This document shows positions 1-8,108 of a stretch of DNA of 64,000 nucleotides, in pieces. The stretch's first letter is position 1. Each line of letters opens with the position of its first letter. Under the pieces are notes generated by a model that saw nothing but the letters and a program-made list of their open reading frames with translations, did not search any database and was not told the origin of the DNA. The stretch is from Kaistella gelatinilytica. GTDB lineage: Bacteria; Bacteroidota; Bacteroidia; Flavobacteriales; Weeksellaceae. The DNA lies in assembly GCF_015679325.1 (NCBI RefSeq), contig NZ_JADPVI010000002.1, forward strand, positions 362,798 through 426,797. Direction: 5' to 3'. The translations under genes and the position numbers were made by a program.

Positions 1-599
1 GTAACGCAGAAACAAAAGCCGAATCTGATATTATTGTAACGAGTTCGAACGCTGAAGTCATCATTAAAGCTTTGCCAAAAGACCGACCGATCATTTTCGC
101 GCCCGATAAAAATTTAGGAAAATATTTAGCCAAGAAAACAGGTCGCGACATGATTCTTTGGGATGGAACCTGTATCGTGCACGAAGCTTTTTCAATGGAA
201 AGAATCGCAAAACAACTGGCAGAAAATCCGCACGCAAAGCTCATCGCACATCCGGAAAGCGAATCATCAGTTTTAGATTTGGCTCATTTTGTTGGTTCTA
301 CTTCTGCGCTCCTGAATTTTGTGGAAAAAGACGATGCTCAGGAATTTATCGTCGCAACGGAAGAAGGAATTCTCCACGAAATGCAAAAACGCGCACCACA
401 CAAAAAATTGATGCCTGCTTTGGTTTTTGATGAATCTTGCAACTGCTCCGAATGTTTCTACATGAAAAGAAATACACTTGAAAAACTGTACTTGTGCATG
501 AAATACGAATTACCGGAAATCACGATGGACGAAGAATTACGATTAAAAGCTTTGAAACCGATTGAAGCAATGCTGGAACTTTCGACGACTGTTAAATAA
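1..599 (+). CDS. nadA: Quinolinate synthase NadA, 5' end outside the window
   Basis: NadA condenses iminoaspartate with dihydroxyacetone phosphate to give quinolinate in de novo NAD synthesis; it is a cytoplasmic [4Fe-4S] enzyme. The reading frame is open from the first bases of the window (frame starting at base 3) to the TAA at 597-599, giving about 198 C-terminal residues of a family usually 300-350 long. Two family cysteine contexts are visible: the WDGTCIVHEAF stretch and the C-x-C-x2-C cluster followed by FYMKRNTLEKL near the C-terminus. HPE and GST motifs typical of the three-layer fold are also present. The start and first cluster ligand lie upstream of the window, so nothing can be said about its promoter. 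Confidence 0.93.
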   Translation, partial: NAETKAESDIIVTSSNAEVIIKALPKDRPIIFAPDKNLGKYLAKKTGRDMILWDGTCIVHEAFSMERIAKQLAENPHAKLIAHPESESSVLDLAHFVGSTSALLNFVEKDDAQEFIVATEEGILHEMQKRAPHKKLMPALVFDESCNCSECFYMKRNTLEKLYLCMKYELPEITMDEELRLKALKPIEAMLELSTTVK

Positions 600-702
600 C
601 TTGGTGATTTAATAATGTAGTAATGTGGAAATTAATTCGGAAAAATCCTAGATATCATCCTACACTTTTGAAGAGTTTTCTATTAGAAATATGACATTAT
701 TC

Positions 703-762
703 AATAGGAACGGGCTTTAGCCCGTTTTAATAAAAAAAATCATCTGGCTTTAGCCAAAACTT
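703..762. repeat. Dispersed double-hairpin repeat, copy 1
   Basis: A perfect hairpin (AACGGGCT-TT-AGCCCGTT, 709-726) is followed by a second smaller one (TGGCTTTAGCCA, 745-756). The same pair with near-identical flanks recurs at 13579-13636. It lies in the 319-base gap between nadA and folB. The rest of that gap is AT-rich and shows no gene. The layout resembles REP/BIME elements; no mobilising transposase is in the window. Confidence 0.8.
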
Positions 763-918
763 ATAAAATTTTAAATGTCAAAACCTGAAATCCTTGAGAA
801 AAAAACATTTGAAAAAATCCTATTGAAGAAAATCTCTGTTTTTAGTTTAACATTTGTGAGATTATAATGTTTACGGATAATTATCAATAAAAATCCACAG
901 TTATTCCGTTAAAATAAA

Positions 919-1287
919 ATGACTAAAATGACATCAAAAATACTCCTCGAAAATCTAAAGATCTACGCTTATCATGGCGTTCTCCCCGAAGAAACAATCA
1001 TCGGAACGTACTATATTCTCAATGTAGAAGTTCAGGCTAATCTTTGGAAAGCGGTTGGAACTGATGATTTGAACGACACCATCAATTACGCAGAGATCAA
1101 CGATATCATTCATGAAGAAATGAAAATTCCGTCAAAATTGATGGAACACGTTGCAGGAAGAATTTTAAAAAAGATCTCCTTAAAATTTCCAAAAGTTTCA
1201 TTTATTAAAATAAAAATCACCAAAACAAATCCACCAATGCCCGGCGAAATGGACGGTGTAAGTGTGGAAATCGAATTTCAATCTTAA
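919..1287 (+). CDS. folB: Dihydroneopterin aldolase
   Basis: FolB cleaves 7,8-dihydroneopterin to 6-hydroxymethyl-dihydropterin and glycolaldehyde in folate synthesis. The 122-residue product has the usual family length. It shows the opening ILLENLKIYAYHGVLPEE, the DTINYAEI segment that lines the pterin site, the ME-HVA-RI helix, and the C-terminal KITKTNPPMPGEMDGVSVE strand. The ATG at 919 was chosen. A second in-frame ATG at 928 would only remove MTK, and no clear ribosome binding site separates the two. The gene stands alone between two gaps of more than 300 bases, so it is probably transcribed by itself. Confidence 0.93.
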   Translation: MTKMTSKILLENLKIYAYHGVLPEETIIGTYYILNVEVQANLWKAVGTDDLNDTINYAEINDIIHEEMKIPSKLMEHVAGRILKKISLKFPKVSFIKIKITKTNPPMPGEMDGVSVEIEFQS

Positions 1288-1340
1288 TTTTTTAACATTA
1301 AGTTTTTTAAGAAATTTAGATGTTGTTAATTTCAGTTAGA

Positions 1341-1470
1341 CACATTAGTCACATTAGAATTAGTTCTCCCTTTGAGAATATTTAGAACACAAAGTTGAAA
1401 ATCTTTGATTTTAGGAACTTATGTGCACTTTTAAAAGTAGATGTTTCCTAAAACTAATGTGACTTATGTG
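1341..1470. repeat. Long-range inverted repeat in a gene-free gap
   Basis: The 400-base gap 1288-1687 has no credible gene. It contains CACATTAGTCACATTAG at 1341-1357 and its near-perfect reverse complement at 1454-1470 (16 of 17 match), 96 bases apart. The left arm also carries a tandem CACATTAG direct repeat. No coding potential or transposase is associated with it. Confidence 0.6.
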
Positions 1471-1627
1471 TTTAAAATAATTTTCAATATCTATCAAGAA
1501 ATTTTAATCCTTCTAATGAAAAAAATCTATTGATTTTTCTTAATGAAAGCAGTAAGAAAGAACATCTTAATTTCTTAATGGTAAAAAAAGAAGAAACTTT
1601 AATTTGAAGTTTTATTATTCCCACCAT

Positions 1628-1660
1628 TTGCTAACATTTATTTGATTAAGCTTAACTTTG
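1628..1660 (+). promoter_or_regulatory. Bacteroidota-type promoter of lnt
   Basis: TTG at 1628-1630 is followed after 22 bases by TAACTTTG at 1653-1660, a full match to the TAnnTTTG -7 consensus. It lies 27 bases before the lnt ATG. Confidence 0.6.
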
Positions 1661-1687
1661 ACTCTTAAACAATAGTTCAAATATTCT

Positions 1688-3325
1688 ATGAAATATATAA
1701 TCCTCTCCTTACTCTCAGCAGTTTTACTCAGTATTTCCTGGCCCACTTACGGCATTCCCTTCTTTATATTTTTCGCCCTCGTTCCACTTCTCATCATGGA
1801 ACACGACATTTCAAAATTTTCAAAAATTAAAAACAAAGGCAGAGTCATTTACGGCTTAACTTTTCTCACTTTTCTGATTTGGGATATCGTAACGACTGGT
1901 TGGTTGTACGGCGCGAGAAATCCCGATGGATCGCATGCTTTACTGGCGGTCGTATTTCCGGTTTTGTTTAATGCTTTCTTATATTCCTTTATTTTTCAAT
2001 GTTATCACTGGTATAAAAATGCGCAGGGAACGTATTTCGGACTCGTATTTTTCGTCGCCATCTGGATGGTTTTTGAGAAACTTCTCATGTCTTGGGAATT
2101 TACCTGGCCCTGGTTGAATTTAGGAAACGCTTTTGCAGATTATCCGAAAGTCATTCAGTGGTACGACACTTTAGGCTCAACTGGTGGAAGTTTCTGGATC
2201 CTACTTATTAATGTTTATATTTTTTATACGTTAAGAATTTGGGAAGCCGGTCGAAAACGTAAATCGCTCATTATTAATTCTTCCTTGTTAGCAATATTGA
2301 TTTTTGTGCCGATGCTGATCTCTTTAATGAAATACAATAATTTCGATGAAAAACCGATCGGTTCTGTCAACGTTTTAATGCTTCAACCGGATTTAGATCC
2401 CTACAACGAAAAATATTCAAAAGACAGTTTGACCATTTTAAATGATTTATTGACTTTAGCTGAACAAAATTCAAAAGGACAGATTGATTATTATATTGGT
2501 CCGGAAACTTCTCTTCCAGGTTACGGTTCTATTTCGGAAAGCGGTTTTGAGCAGAATATACTTTTAAATAAAATCAAAGAATTTTTAGAAAGACATCCGA
2601 AATCTGTTTTTACAACAGGAATTTCCTCGCATCGTTTTTATCCGATTGAAAGTGAGAAGTCAAAAACGGCGTATCAAACTTCCCAGGGAATTTTTGTGGA
2701 CAGTTATAATTCGGCGGTTCAAATTATTCCGAATCAAAAAGTAGAAGTGTATCACAAAGGGAAATTAGTTCCGGGCGTAGAAATCTTTCCTTACATCAAT
2801 GTTCTTCGACCAATTCTCGGAAATGCCATGATCAATTTGGGTGGAACAACCGCTTCACTTGCAGCGGATCCGGAAAGAAAAGTCTTCACAAACCCTTTTA
2901 ATAAAGGAAAAGTTGCCCCGATCATTTGCTATGAAAGTATTTACGGCGAATATGTAACCGAATATGTGAAAAAAGGCGCCAATTTCTTAGCAATTATGAC
3001 GAACGATTCCTGGTGGGGCGAAACGCAGGGACACCAACAATTGATGGCGTATGCAAGACTGCGCGCGATTGAAACCCACCGCGAAATTGCAAGAGCAGCA
3101 AACAGTGGAATTTCTGCGCATATTGATGCGAAAGGCGATGTGGTTGCAGATACTTTCTATGGTGACAAAACAACTCTTTTTGCAAAGGTCAACCTCTATG
3201 ATAAAATTACTTTTTACTCCAAAGCAGGAGATTTATTAAGCAGATTTTCAATTTTTGTATTTGGATTTCTAATTTTTTACAATTGGATCAAGAAATTTCA
3301 AAACAGAAAAAAAGCAACGAAATAA
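1688..3325 (+). CDS. lnt: Apolipoprotein N-acyltransferase
   Basis: Lnt adds the third acyl chain to the N-terminal cysteine of lipoproteins in the inner membrane. The 545-residue product has hydrophobic N-terminal segments (roughly residues 1-220), then a periplasmic carbon-nitrogen hydrolase domain, then a C-terminal membrane segment. The nitrilase-type triad is visible: Glu in IGPETSLPGYG (about 274), Lys in YHKGKLVPG (about 359) and Cys in PIICYESIYGEY (about 414). Length matches the family (about 500-550). It is followed closely by a strong terminator, so it is probably monocistronic. At least three lipoproteins in this window (8109, 20586, 55955) would be its substrates. Confidence 0.93.
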   Translation: MKYIILSLLSAVLLSISWPTYGIPFFIFFALVPLLIMEHDISKFSKIKNKGRVIYGLTFLTFLIWDIVTTGWLYGARNPDGSHALLAVVFPVLFNAFLYSFIFQCYHWYKNAQGTYFGLVFFVAIWMVFEKLLMSWEFTWPWLNLGNAFADYPKVIQWYDTLGSTGGSFWILLINVYIFYTLRIWEAGRKRKSLIINSSLLAILIFVPMLISLMKYNNFDEKPIGSVNVLMLQPDLDPYNEKYSKDSLTILNDLLTLAEQNSKGQIDYYIGPETSLPGYGSISESGFEQNILLNKIKEFLERHPKSVFTTGISSHRFYPIESEKSKTAYQTSQGIFVDSYNSAVQIIPNQKVEVYHKGKLVPGVEIFPYINVLRPILGNAMINLGGTTASLAADPERKVFTNPFNKGKVAPIICYESIYGEYVTEYVKKGANFLAIMTNDSWWGETQGHQQLMAYARLRAIETHREIARAANSGISAHIDAKGDVVADTFYGDKTTLFAKVNLYDKITFYSKAGDLLSRFSIFVFGFLIFYNWIKKFQNRKKATK

Positions 3326-3354
3326 TTAGTCAAATTTCAACGCTCATTAAAAAT

Positions 3355-3391
3355 AAAAAAATCCCGATTCAAATAATGAATCGGGATTTTC
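3355..3391 (+). terminator. Intrinsic terminator after lnt, likely bidirectional
   Basis: An 11-bp stem ATCCCGATTCA / TGAATCGGGAT (3361-3371 / 3377-3387) with a 5-base loop is flanked by an A run and a T run. It sits between the convergent lnt and ribB-like genes. Almost the same hairpin occurs at 28231 and 30474. Confidence 0.85.
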
Positions 3392-3447
3392 TTTTATATT
3401 GGAAGCCAATTTTCATTGGGCTCTTTTTCCTTTTTCCTTGACTCTTT

Positions 3448-4569
3448 TTACAACTCCACCATTTCCGTCACCTCAACATCATAACCACCAACAAGCGGTT
3501 TCTGCGCGGTGTTTTGAGTGATCACTCTAAATTTATTGATGCCTAAGTTTTTCAAGATCTGTGTTCCAATTCCATAATCATGAAAGTTAGAAGCCAAAGT
3601 TGGACGTTTTTCCTGACCATCCTGAAAATCTAAAAACTGCTGCAATTTGCGCATCGTATTTTCAGAGTTTGAAACGTTATTAATAAAAATAATCGCGCCT
3701 TTTCCTTCTTCGTTGATCATAGAAGTTACTTTTTCAAGCAAAGGTTTTTCACCGGCAGTTAATCTGCTCAAAACATCGAAATAAGAATTTGAAGCCTGAA
3801 CTCTCACCAAAATCGGCTCGTTTTCCGCCCATTTTCCTTTCGTTAAAGCAAAATGAATTTGATCAGTACTTGTTTCTTTAAAAGCGAAAAAGTCGAATTC
3901 ACCGTAATGGGTTTTCACTTTTCTTTCTTCCAAACGTTCGATCAAATCTCCCTTTCTTAATTGATATTGAATTAAATCTTCAATAGAAACAATTTTCAGA
4001 TCATGCTTTTTTGCCAGTTCCACCAATTCCGGAAGTCTCGACATCGAACCGTCATCATTCATAATTTCACAGATCACACCACCTTCTTTCAAGCCGGCTA
4101 ATTTGGTCAGATCGATTGCTGCTTCGGTATGTCCGGCTCTTTTTAACACACCGCCTTTTTTCGCACGCAAAGGAAAAATATGTCCGGGACGCATAAAATC
4201 GGCAGGTTTTGTTTTTTCATCCATCAAAGCTAAAATAGTCTGACTTCTGTCGCTCGCAGAAATCCCCGTAGAAACTCCGGCTCCCAACAAATCTACAGAA
4301 ACCGTAAAAGCAGTTTCTTTCGGATCGCTGCTTCGCGTAACCATAATATCAAGTCCTAACTCATCGCAACGTTTTTCCGGTAGCGGCGTACAAATTAATC
4401 CACGACCATGGATCGTCATAAAATTGATGATTTCCGGCGTCGTTAATTCGGCCGCAGAAAGAAAATCTCCCTCATTTTCCCGGTTTTCATCATCAACTAC
4501 GATGATTATTTTTCCGTTTTTTAGATCCTCAATCGCTTCAGGAATCGTATTAAGTTGAATATCTGACAT
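3448..4569 (-). CDS. ribB: 3,4-dihydroxy-2-butanone-4-phosphate synthase fused to a degenerate GTP cyclohydrolase II domain (RibBA-like)
   Basis: The N-terminal domain (about residues 1-200) makes 3,4-dihydroxy-2-butanone 4-phosphate from ribulose 5-phosphate for riboflavin synthesis. It carries the DDENRENEGD acidic loop, MTIHGRGLICTPL, GISASDR, and the RPGHIFPLRAKKGGVLKRAGHTEA core. The C-terminal part aligns with GTP cyclohydrolase II at its end (DYGIGTQILKNLGINKFRVIT) but lacks the three zinc cysteines and the RQEGRGIG-like loop. It is therefore probably inactive as a cyclohydrolase. The ATG at 4569 is preferred over an in-frame TTG at 4590, because the TTG overlaps the -7 box. Another locus should supply active RibA. 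Confidence 0.9.
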   Translation of the reverse strand: MSDIQLNTIPEAIEDLKNGKIIIVVDDENRENEGDFLSAAELTTPEIINFMTIHGRGLICTPLPEKRCDELGLDIMVTRSSDPKETAFTVSVDLLGAGVSTGISASDRSQTILALMDEKTKPADFMRPGHIFPLRAKKGGVLKRAGHTEAAIDLTKLAGLKEGGVICEIMNDDGSMSRLPELVELAKKHDLKIVSIEDLIQYQLRKGDLIERLEERKVKTHYGEFDFFAFKETSTDQIHFALTKGKWAENEPILVRVQASNSYFDVLSRLTAGEKPLLEKVTSMINEEGKGAIIFINNVSNSENTMRKLQQFLDFQDGQEKRPTLASNFHDYGIGTQILKNLGINKFRVITQNTAQKPLVGGYDVEVTEMVEL

Positions 4570-4587
4570 TTTACTTTTAGATTTTTG

Positions 4588-4595
4588 CAAAGATA
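4588..4595 (-). promoter_or_regulatory. -7 box of the ribB-like gene
   Basis: The minus strand reads TATCTTTG here, a full TAnnTTTG match. It ends 18 bases before the ATG at 4569 and supports that start. Confidence 0.6.
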
Positions 4596-4624
4596 CTGAG
4601 TTTTAATGCAACCGACAATTCTAT

Positions 4625-4732
4625 TTTGGGCGTCTCTTTCCGTCTTCCACTCCCGCTTTTTTTGGTTTTCTGCCTTGGCTTCGTCCTTTTCAAAGAAATC
4701 CAAAAAAGAGCTCCGTTCAAGCCGGGACGCAA
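4625..4732. repeat. Dispersed intergenic repeat, copy 1 of the AAAAAA(G)CGGGAGTGG family
   Basis: The minus strand reads CCCGGCTTGAACGGAGCTC, a T run, a variable centre, an A run and then GCGGGAGTGGAAGACGGAAA. Copy 2 at 18772-18865 shares both outer blocks with a different centre. Both copies lie directly 3' of a minus-strand gene. The T run and A run can pair, so the unit folds as a long hairpin. A short open frame across it is an artefact. Confidence 0.75.
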
Positions 4733-4742
4733 GATTATTTAT

Positions 4743-5768
4743 TTAAATAACATTTTGATTTTCAGCCACCAAATTTAGTTCATCGACCGCATTACGAAAA
4801 ATTTCATAAGATTTCAATTTTTTTGCCTGATCGTAAATATGAGCAGTGATCATAAATTCATCAACATTAAAATAGTCCTGAAATTCCTGCAGTTTTCTTT
4901 TAATGGTTGTTCGACCACCGATAAAACTATAGCGCAACATCTTTAAAACGTGGGCTTTCTCCATGGGATTCCAAACTGCTTCAATATCATCAACCGGCGG
5001 CGAAAAAGGTTTTCTGTCGTCCCGTATAATATTAATAAAAGCTTGGTACAGCGTGTTGGATAATTTTTTAGCTTCTTCATCCGTTTCGGCCGCAATACCA
5101 TTAACACAGGCAATAATATAAGGTTTCGGAAACTTTTCACTCGGTTCATAATTGCTGCGGTAAATTTCAAAAGCGGTTGCCATCATATCCGGCGCAAAAT
5201 GTCCGGCAAAAGCATAAGGCAATCCCATTTTCGCAGCGAGCCACGCGCTGTCAGTACTCGATCCTAAAATATAAATCGGAATATCACAACCTTCACCCGG
5301 AATTGCACGAACTGCACTTCGAGCATTTTCTACGGAAAAATATCTTTGCAATTCCTGAATTTGGTGTGGGAAATGTTGGTTGATATTCATGGGATTTCTT
5401 CCCAAAGCTTTTGCCGTGATTCCATCTGTGCCGGGCGCTCTTCCAACTCCAAGATCAATTCTCCCCGGAAATAAACTTTCCAAAGTACCGAACTGTTCCG
5501 CAATAACCAGCGAACTGTGATTCGGCAACATAATTCCGCCCGATCCCACACGGATTTTTTCGGTTCCATTCGCGATATATCCGATCAGAACTGAAGTTGC
5601 AGAGCTTGCAATACTTGCCATATTGTGATGTTCAGCAAGCCAGAATCTTTTATAATTCAACCTTTCCGCATTTCGGGCTAATTCTAAACTGTCTTTAAAA
5701 GTATCATTAATTGTTTTGTTTTGTTTGACGGGTGCTAAATCAAGCACAGAAATTTCAAAATTTTTCAT
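4743..5768 (-). CDS. Luciferase-like (LLM class) flavin-dependent oxidoreductase, MsnO8 type
   Basis: The 341-residue protein belongs to the bacterial luciferase-like TIM-barrel monooxygenases that use reduced flavin. Visible family features are the N-terminal SVLDLAPVK strand, RFWLAEHHNMASIASSATSVLIGYIA, the IRVGSGGIMLPNHSSLVIAEQFGTLE block and FPGRIDLGVGRAPGTD. C-terminally there is a MITAHIYD segment. These match the small LLM oxidoreductases (about 330-345 residues) with unknown substrate. It is monocistronic, with a dispersed repeat immediately after the stop. The natural substrate cannot be read from the sequence. Confidence 0.88.
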   Translation of the reverse strand: MKNFEISVLDLAPVKQNKTINDTFKDSLELARNAERLNYKRFWLAEHHNMASIASSATSVLIGYIANGTEKIRVGSGGIMLPNHSSLVIAEQFGTLESLFPGRIDLGVGRAPGTDGITAKALGRNPMNINQHFPHQIQELQRYFSVENARSAVRAIPGEGCDIPIYILGSSTDSAWLAAKMGLPYAFAGHFAPDMMATAFEIYRSNYEPSEKFPKPYIIACVNGIAAETDEEAKKLSNTLYQAFINIIRDDRKPFSPPVDDIEAVWNPMEKAHVLKMLRYSFIGGRTTIKRKLQEFQDYFNVDEFMITAHIYDQAKKLKSYEIFRNAVDELNLVAENQNVI

Positions 5769-5894
5769 TGGTATAAGATATGAAAATCGTTATTTAATAA
5801 TGCAAAATTACGCCTTTAAGAAAGATCCGAAAATTTTACAGCTCCTTAAAAAAACATGATGCAAATTATTGATATCTATTATCCAAATTTTATG

Positions 5895-5902
5895 CAAATT
5901 TG
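5895..5902 (+). promoter_or_regulatory. Near-consensus -7 box upstream of the DUF4403 gene
   Basis: CAAATTTG differs from TAnnTTTG only in the first base. It ends 7 bases before the ATG at 5910, as in other short-leader genes of this window, and helps to choose that start. Confidence 0.35.
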
Positions 5903-5909
5903 TGTTTCA

Positions 5910-7301
5910 ATGAAAAATATGATTATGCGAAATTTTTTAGTATTCATTTTCCTTCTTTCAATTTCGAAACTTTTTGCTCAGCAAACTGCGACCATGACTT
6001 CTGAAGCGGACTATAATTTCCCCAAAATTAAATCTTCCATTTCGATGCCCGTAAAAATTCCTCTGGCGGAAATTGGAAATATCATCAACGCCTCCGTGGG
6101 AAATTTAATTTTTGAAGATAATTCTTTCACCGATAACGACAACGATCAATTCAAAGTAAAAGTCTGGAAAACCCGACCTATTCGACTTGTTGGCGGAACA
6201 AAACAAAATCTTCTCATCGAAGTTCCTTTAAAGATCTGGGCAGAAAAAGGGATCGGAACCTTTGGGTTTTACACCTATCAAAATACAACGTTTGAAACGG
6301 TGATGTATTTTAATTCGCAACTGACTTTCAATAACAACTGGACGATGGTCACAAAAACGACTCCAATGGGTTTTAAATGGGTGACAAAACCGGTTTTAGA
6401 TTTTGGGCAGATAAAAGTTCCTATTACTTCTCTCGTAGAGTCGAGTTTGCAGAAACAGCAAAACGATTTCTGTAAAACGATTGATGACATGATGCTTACG
6501 CAACTGAACTTTCAAAAATATGCGATCATGGCGTGGAATCAATTTTCGCAACCGTTCAACATTTCCGAAGAATACGACACCTGGTTGAAAATTACGCCGA
6601 TAAGCATTAACATCACTCCTTTGATTTTTTACGGCAATCAAATTGAAGCACAAATTGGCATCGATACCTTTTCTGAAACTTTTTCGGGAGAAAAACCGGC
6701 CGCTTCAACTTTAATTAAAACGATCGCAAATTTTAATTCACTACAGAATTTACCGCCTAAATTTCTTTTACAAACTACCGCCAATATTCCTTTCACCGAA
6801 GCTACAGCTATTGCAGAGAAGACGTTTTTGGGCAAAGAATTTGATTTCCGCGAAGGAAAGTCGAAAATTAAAATTACAGGCATCAAGGTTTACGGCGAGA
6901 ATGAAAAAATTATGATCGAAGCAAAAACTGAAGGCACAGTTGAGGGAATTTCATACATCTCAGGAATTCCTGTTTATGATGCAGTTAAACGAAAAATTGT
7001 TTTGAGCGACACCCATTTCAAATTGAAAACCAAGAATATTCTGTATAAAACGGCGACACTTTTGTTTCAGAGAAAAATTGTAAAAATGATCGAGGATGAA
7101 TACGGAATTCCCACTGCGGAATTGGAAGATTCTTCAAAGAAAAGCATTGAAGAAACCTTTAATAAAGAATATTACAAAGGATTGAAAATGCAGGGAAAAG
7201 TTTTTAAACTTACACCTTCAAAGATCCTCCTTAATCCATCAGGAATTACAGCCGTTATTGATACAGAAGCGCAATTAAAACTTTTTGTGCAAGGTATTTA
7301 G
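5910..7301 (+). CDS. Secreted DUF4403 family protein
   Basis: This is a DUF4403 protein of unknown function, about 463 residues from the start chosen here. The N-terminus MRNFLVFIFLLSISKLFAQQ is a signal peptide ending in a typical FAQ cleavage site, so the product is exported to the periplasm or outer membrane. The body is beta-rich, with repeated paired segments (SSISMPVKIPLAEIGNIIN early, PLAEI/LTPSKILL late) suggestive of a tubular lipid-binding (TULIP-like) fold; the fold is inference. The longer frame from 5856 adds 18 residues ahead of the signal peptide and is rejected. The ATG at 5910 follows a near-consensus -7 box. The RDD gene starts 30 bases later and is probably cotranscribed. 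Confidence 0.8.
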   Translation: MKNMIMRNFLVFIFLLSISKLFAQQTATMTSEADYNFPKIKSSISMPVKIPLAEIGNIINASVGNLIFEDNSFTDNDNDQFKVKVWKTRPIRLVGGTKQNLLIEVPLKIWAEKGIGTFGFYTYQNTTFETVMYFNSQLTFNNNWTMVTKTTPMGFKWVTKPVLDFGQIKVPITSLVESSLQKQQNDFCKTIDDMMLTQLNFQKYAIMAWNQFSQPFNISEEYDTWLKITPISINITPLIFYGNQIEAQIGIDTFSETFSGEKPAASTLIKTIANFNSLQNLPPKFLLQTTANIPFTEATAIAEKTFLGKEFDFREGKSKIKITGIKVYGENEKIMIEAKTEGTVEGISYISGIPVYDAVKRKIVLSDTHFKLKTKNILYKTATLLFQRKIVKMIEDEYGIPTAELEDSSKKSIEETFNKEYYKGLKMQGKVFKLTPSKILLNPSGITAVIDTEAQLKLFVQGI

Positions 7302-7331
7302 TCGTAAAAAAAAATCAATCAAATAAATAAT

Positions 7332-7841
7332 ATGGCAAGAACTCTACAGGTTATAGAACGCAATAAGGCGGAAAAAATTTATCGTTTCATTAATTATCTC
7401 GTTGACTTTGCATTTTCTCTGCTCATCATGTGGTTTTTATTAGGTGTTTTTGCAGTGCTTAAATATTATATATTGGGAGTTGCAATAGAAAAGACCGCTG
7501 ATGAATTAGAAAACATGGATCCATTAATAGATCGAATCTTTACTCTTTTAGCCTACGCTTTTATAATGTTTTTAAAAGAATTTGCAACGAAGGGTAGAAG
7601 TTTAGGAAAATTGATCACCGGAACCAAAGTGGTAAAAACTGATGGGAGCGAACTTACAATGCTGGACTTCCTAAAGAGAAATTTCATAAGAGCAGTACCT
7701 TTCGACCAATTGTCTTTCTTAGGTAGCACAGGATGGCACGACAACTTGGCTGATACCGCTGTTGTACGAAAGAGAAGTTTTGAAAACGCAAAAAGCCTCG
7801 AAAGTGAACTGGAATTGATCGGTGTAAAAGAAAATCTTTAA
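7332..7841 (+). CDS. RDD family membrane protein
   Basis: A 169-residue inner-membrane protein with the RDD layout. A first transmembrane segment after RFINYLVDF (the Arg-Asp pair is spaced as in RDD) is followed by a second around LLAYAFIMFL. The cytoplasmic GRSLGKLITGTKVVKTDGSELTMLDFLKRNFIRAVPF block leads to the WHDNLADTAVV end. Family function is unsettled; some members affect Na+/H+ exchange or membrane insertion. It lies 30 bases after the DUF4403 gene on the same strand, so the two may be one operon. It ends just before tRNA-Cys, which has its own promoter. Confidence 0.85.
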   Translation: MARTLQVIERNKAEKIYRFINYLVDFAFSLLIMWFLLGVFAVLKYYILGVAIEKTADELENMDPLIDRIFTLLAYAFIMFLKEFATKGRSLGKLITGTKVVKTDGSELTMLDFLKRNFIRAVPFDQLSFLGSTGWHDNLADTAVVRKRSFENAKSLESELELIGVKENL

Positions 7842-7870
7842 ATAAATTTTTCTCCAAAAATTAAAATCCC

Positions 7871-7878
7871 TATATTTG
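7871..7878 (+). promoter_or_regulatory. -7 box of tRNA-Cys
   Basis: TATATTTG is a full TAnnTTTG match. It is followed by CA and ends 11 bases before the first base of the tRNA. Confidence 0.65.
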
Positions 7879-7889
7879 CAAACCCAAAT

Positions 7890-7960
7890 GGTTCTTTGGC
7901 CGAGTGGTTAGGCAGTGGTCTGCAACACCATCTACAGCGGTTCGAATCCGCTAGGAACCT
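7890..7960 (+). tRNA. tRNA-Cys (anticodon GCA)
   Basis: The acceptor arms GGTTCTT and AGGAACC pair (7890-7896 / 7953-7959, one G-U). The anticodon loop CTGCAAC gives GCA. The T arm is GCGGTTCGAATCCGC, and the D arm contains AGTGGTTAGG. The discriminator is U, as usual for tRNA-Cys. CCA is not encoded. Confidence 0.95.
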
Positions 7961-7965
7961 CAAGC

Positions 7966-8004
7966 AAGCAAGTGTCTAAAGTACAGACACTTGCTTCTTT
8001 TTTT
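7966..8004 (+). terminator. Terminator of tRNA-Cys
   Basis: A 12-bp perfect stem AAGCAAGTGTCT / AGACACTTGCTT with a 7-base loop is followed by C and seven T. Confidence 0.9.
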
Positions 8005-8108
8005 AAAACATTTTAAGTTTTTTAACGTTTCCTTAACAGTACATTGGTTTCGTATTTGGCATGTTGCACTTAATATTGTTAATCTATAATATTTTAAAAT
8101 TTAAAATT

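Noticed and set aside
4521-4703. Minus-strand 60-codon frame upstream of the ribB-like gene
   Set aside because: It crosses a dispersed repeat and the promoter and start of the ribB-like gene; composition is that of the repeat.
4570-4742. Possible FMN riboswitch before the ribB-like gene
   Set aside because: The leader is under 20 bases from the -7 box and lacks the conserved FMN-aptamer segments.
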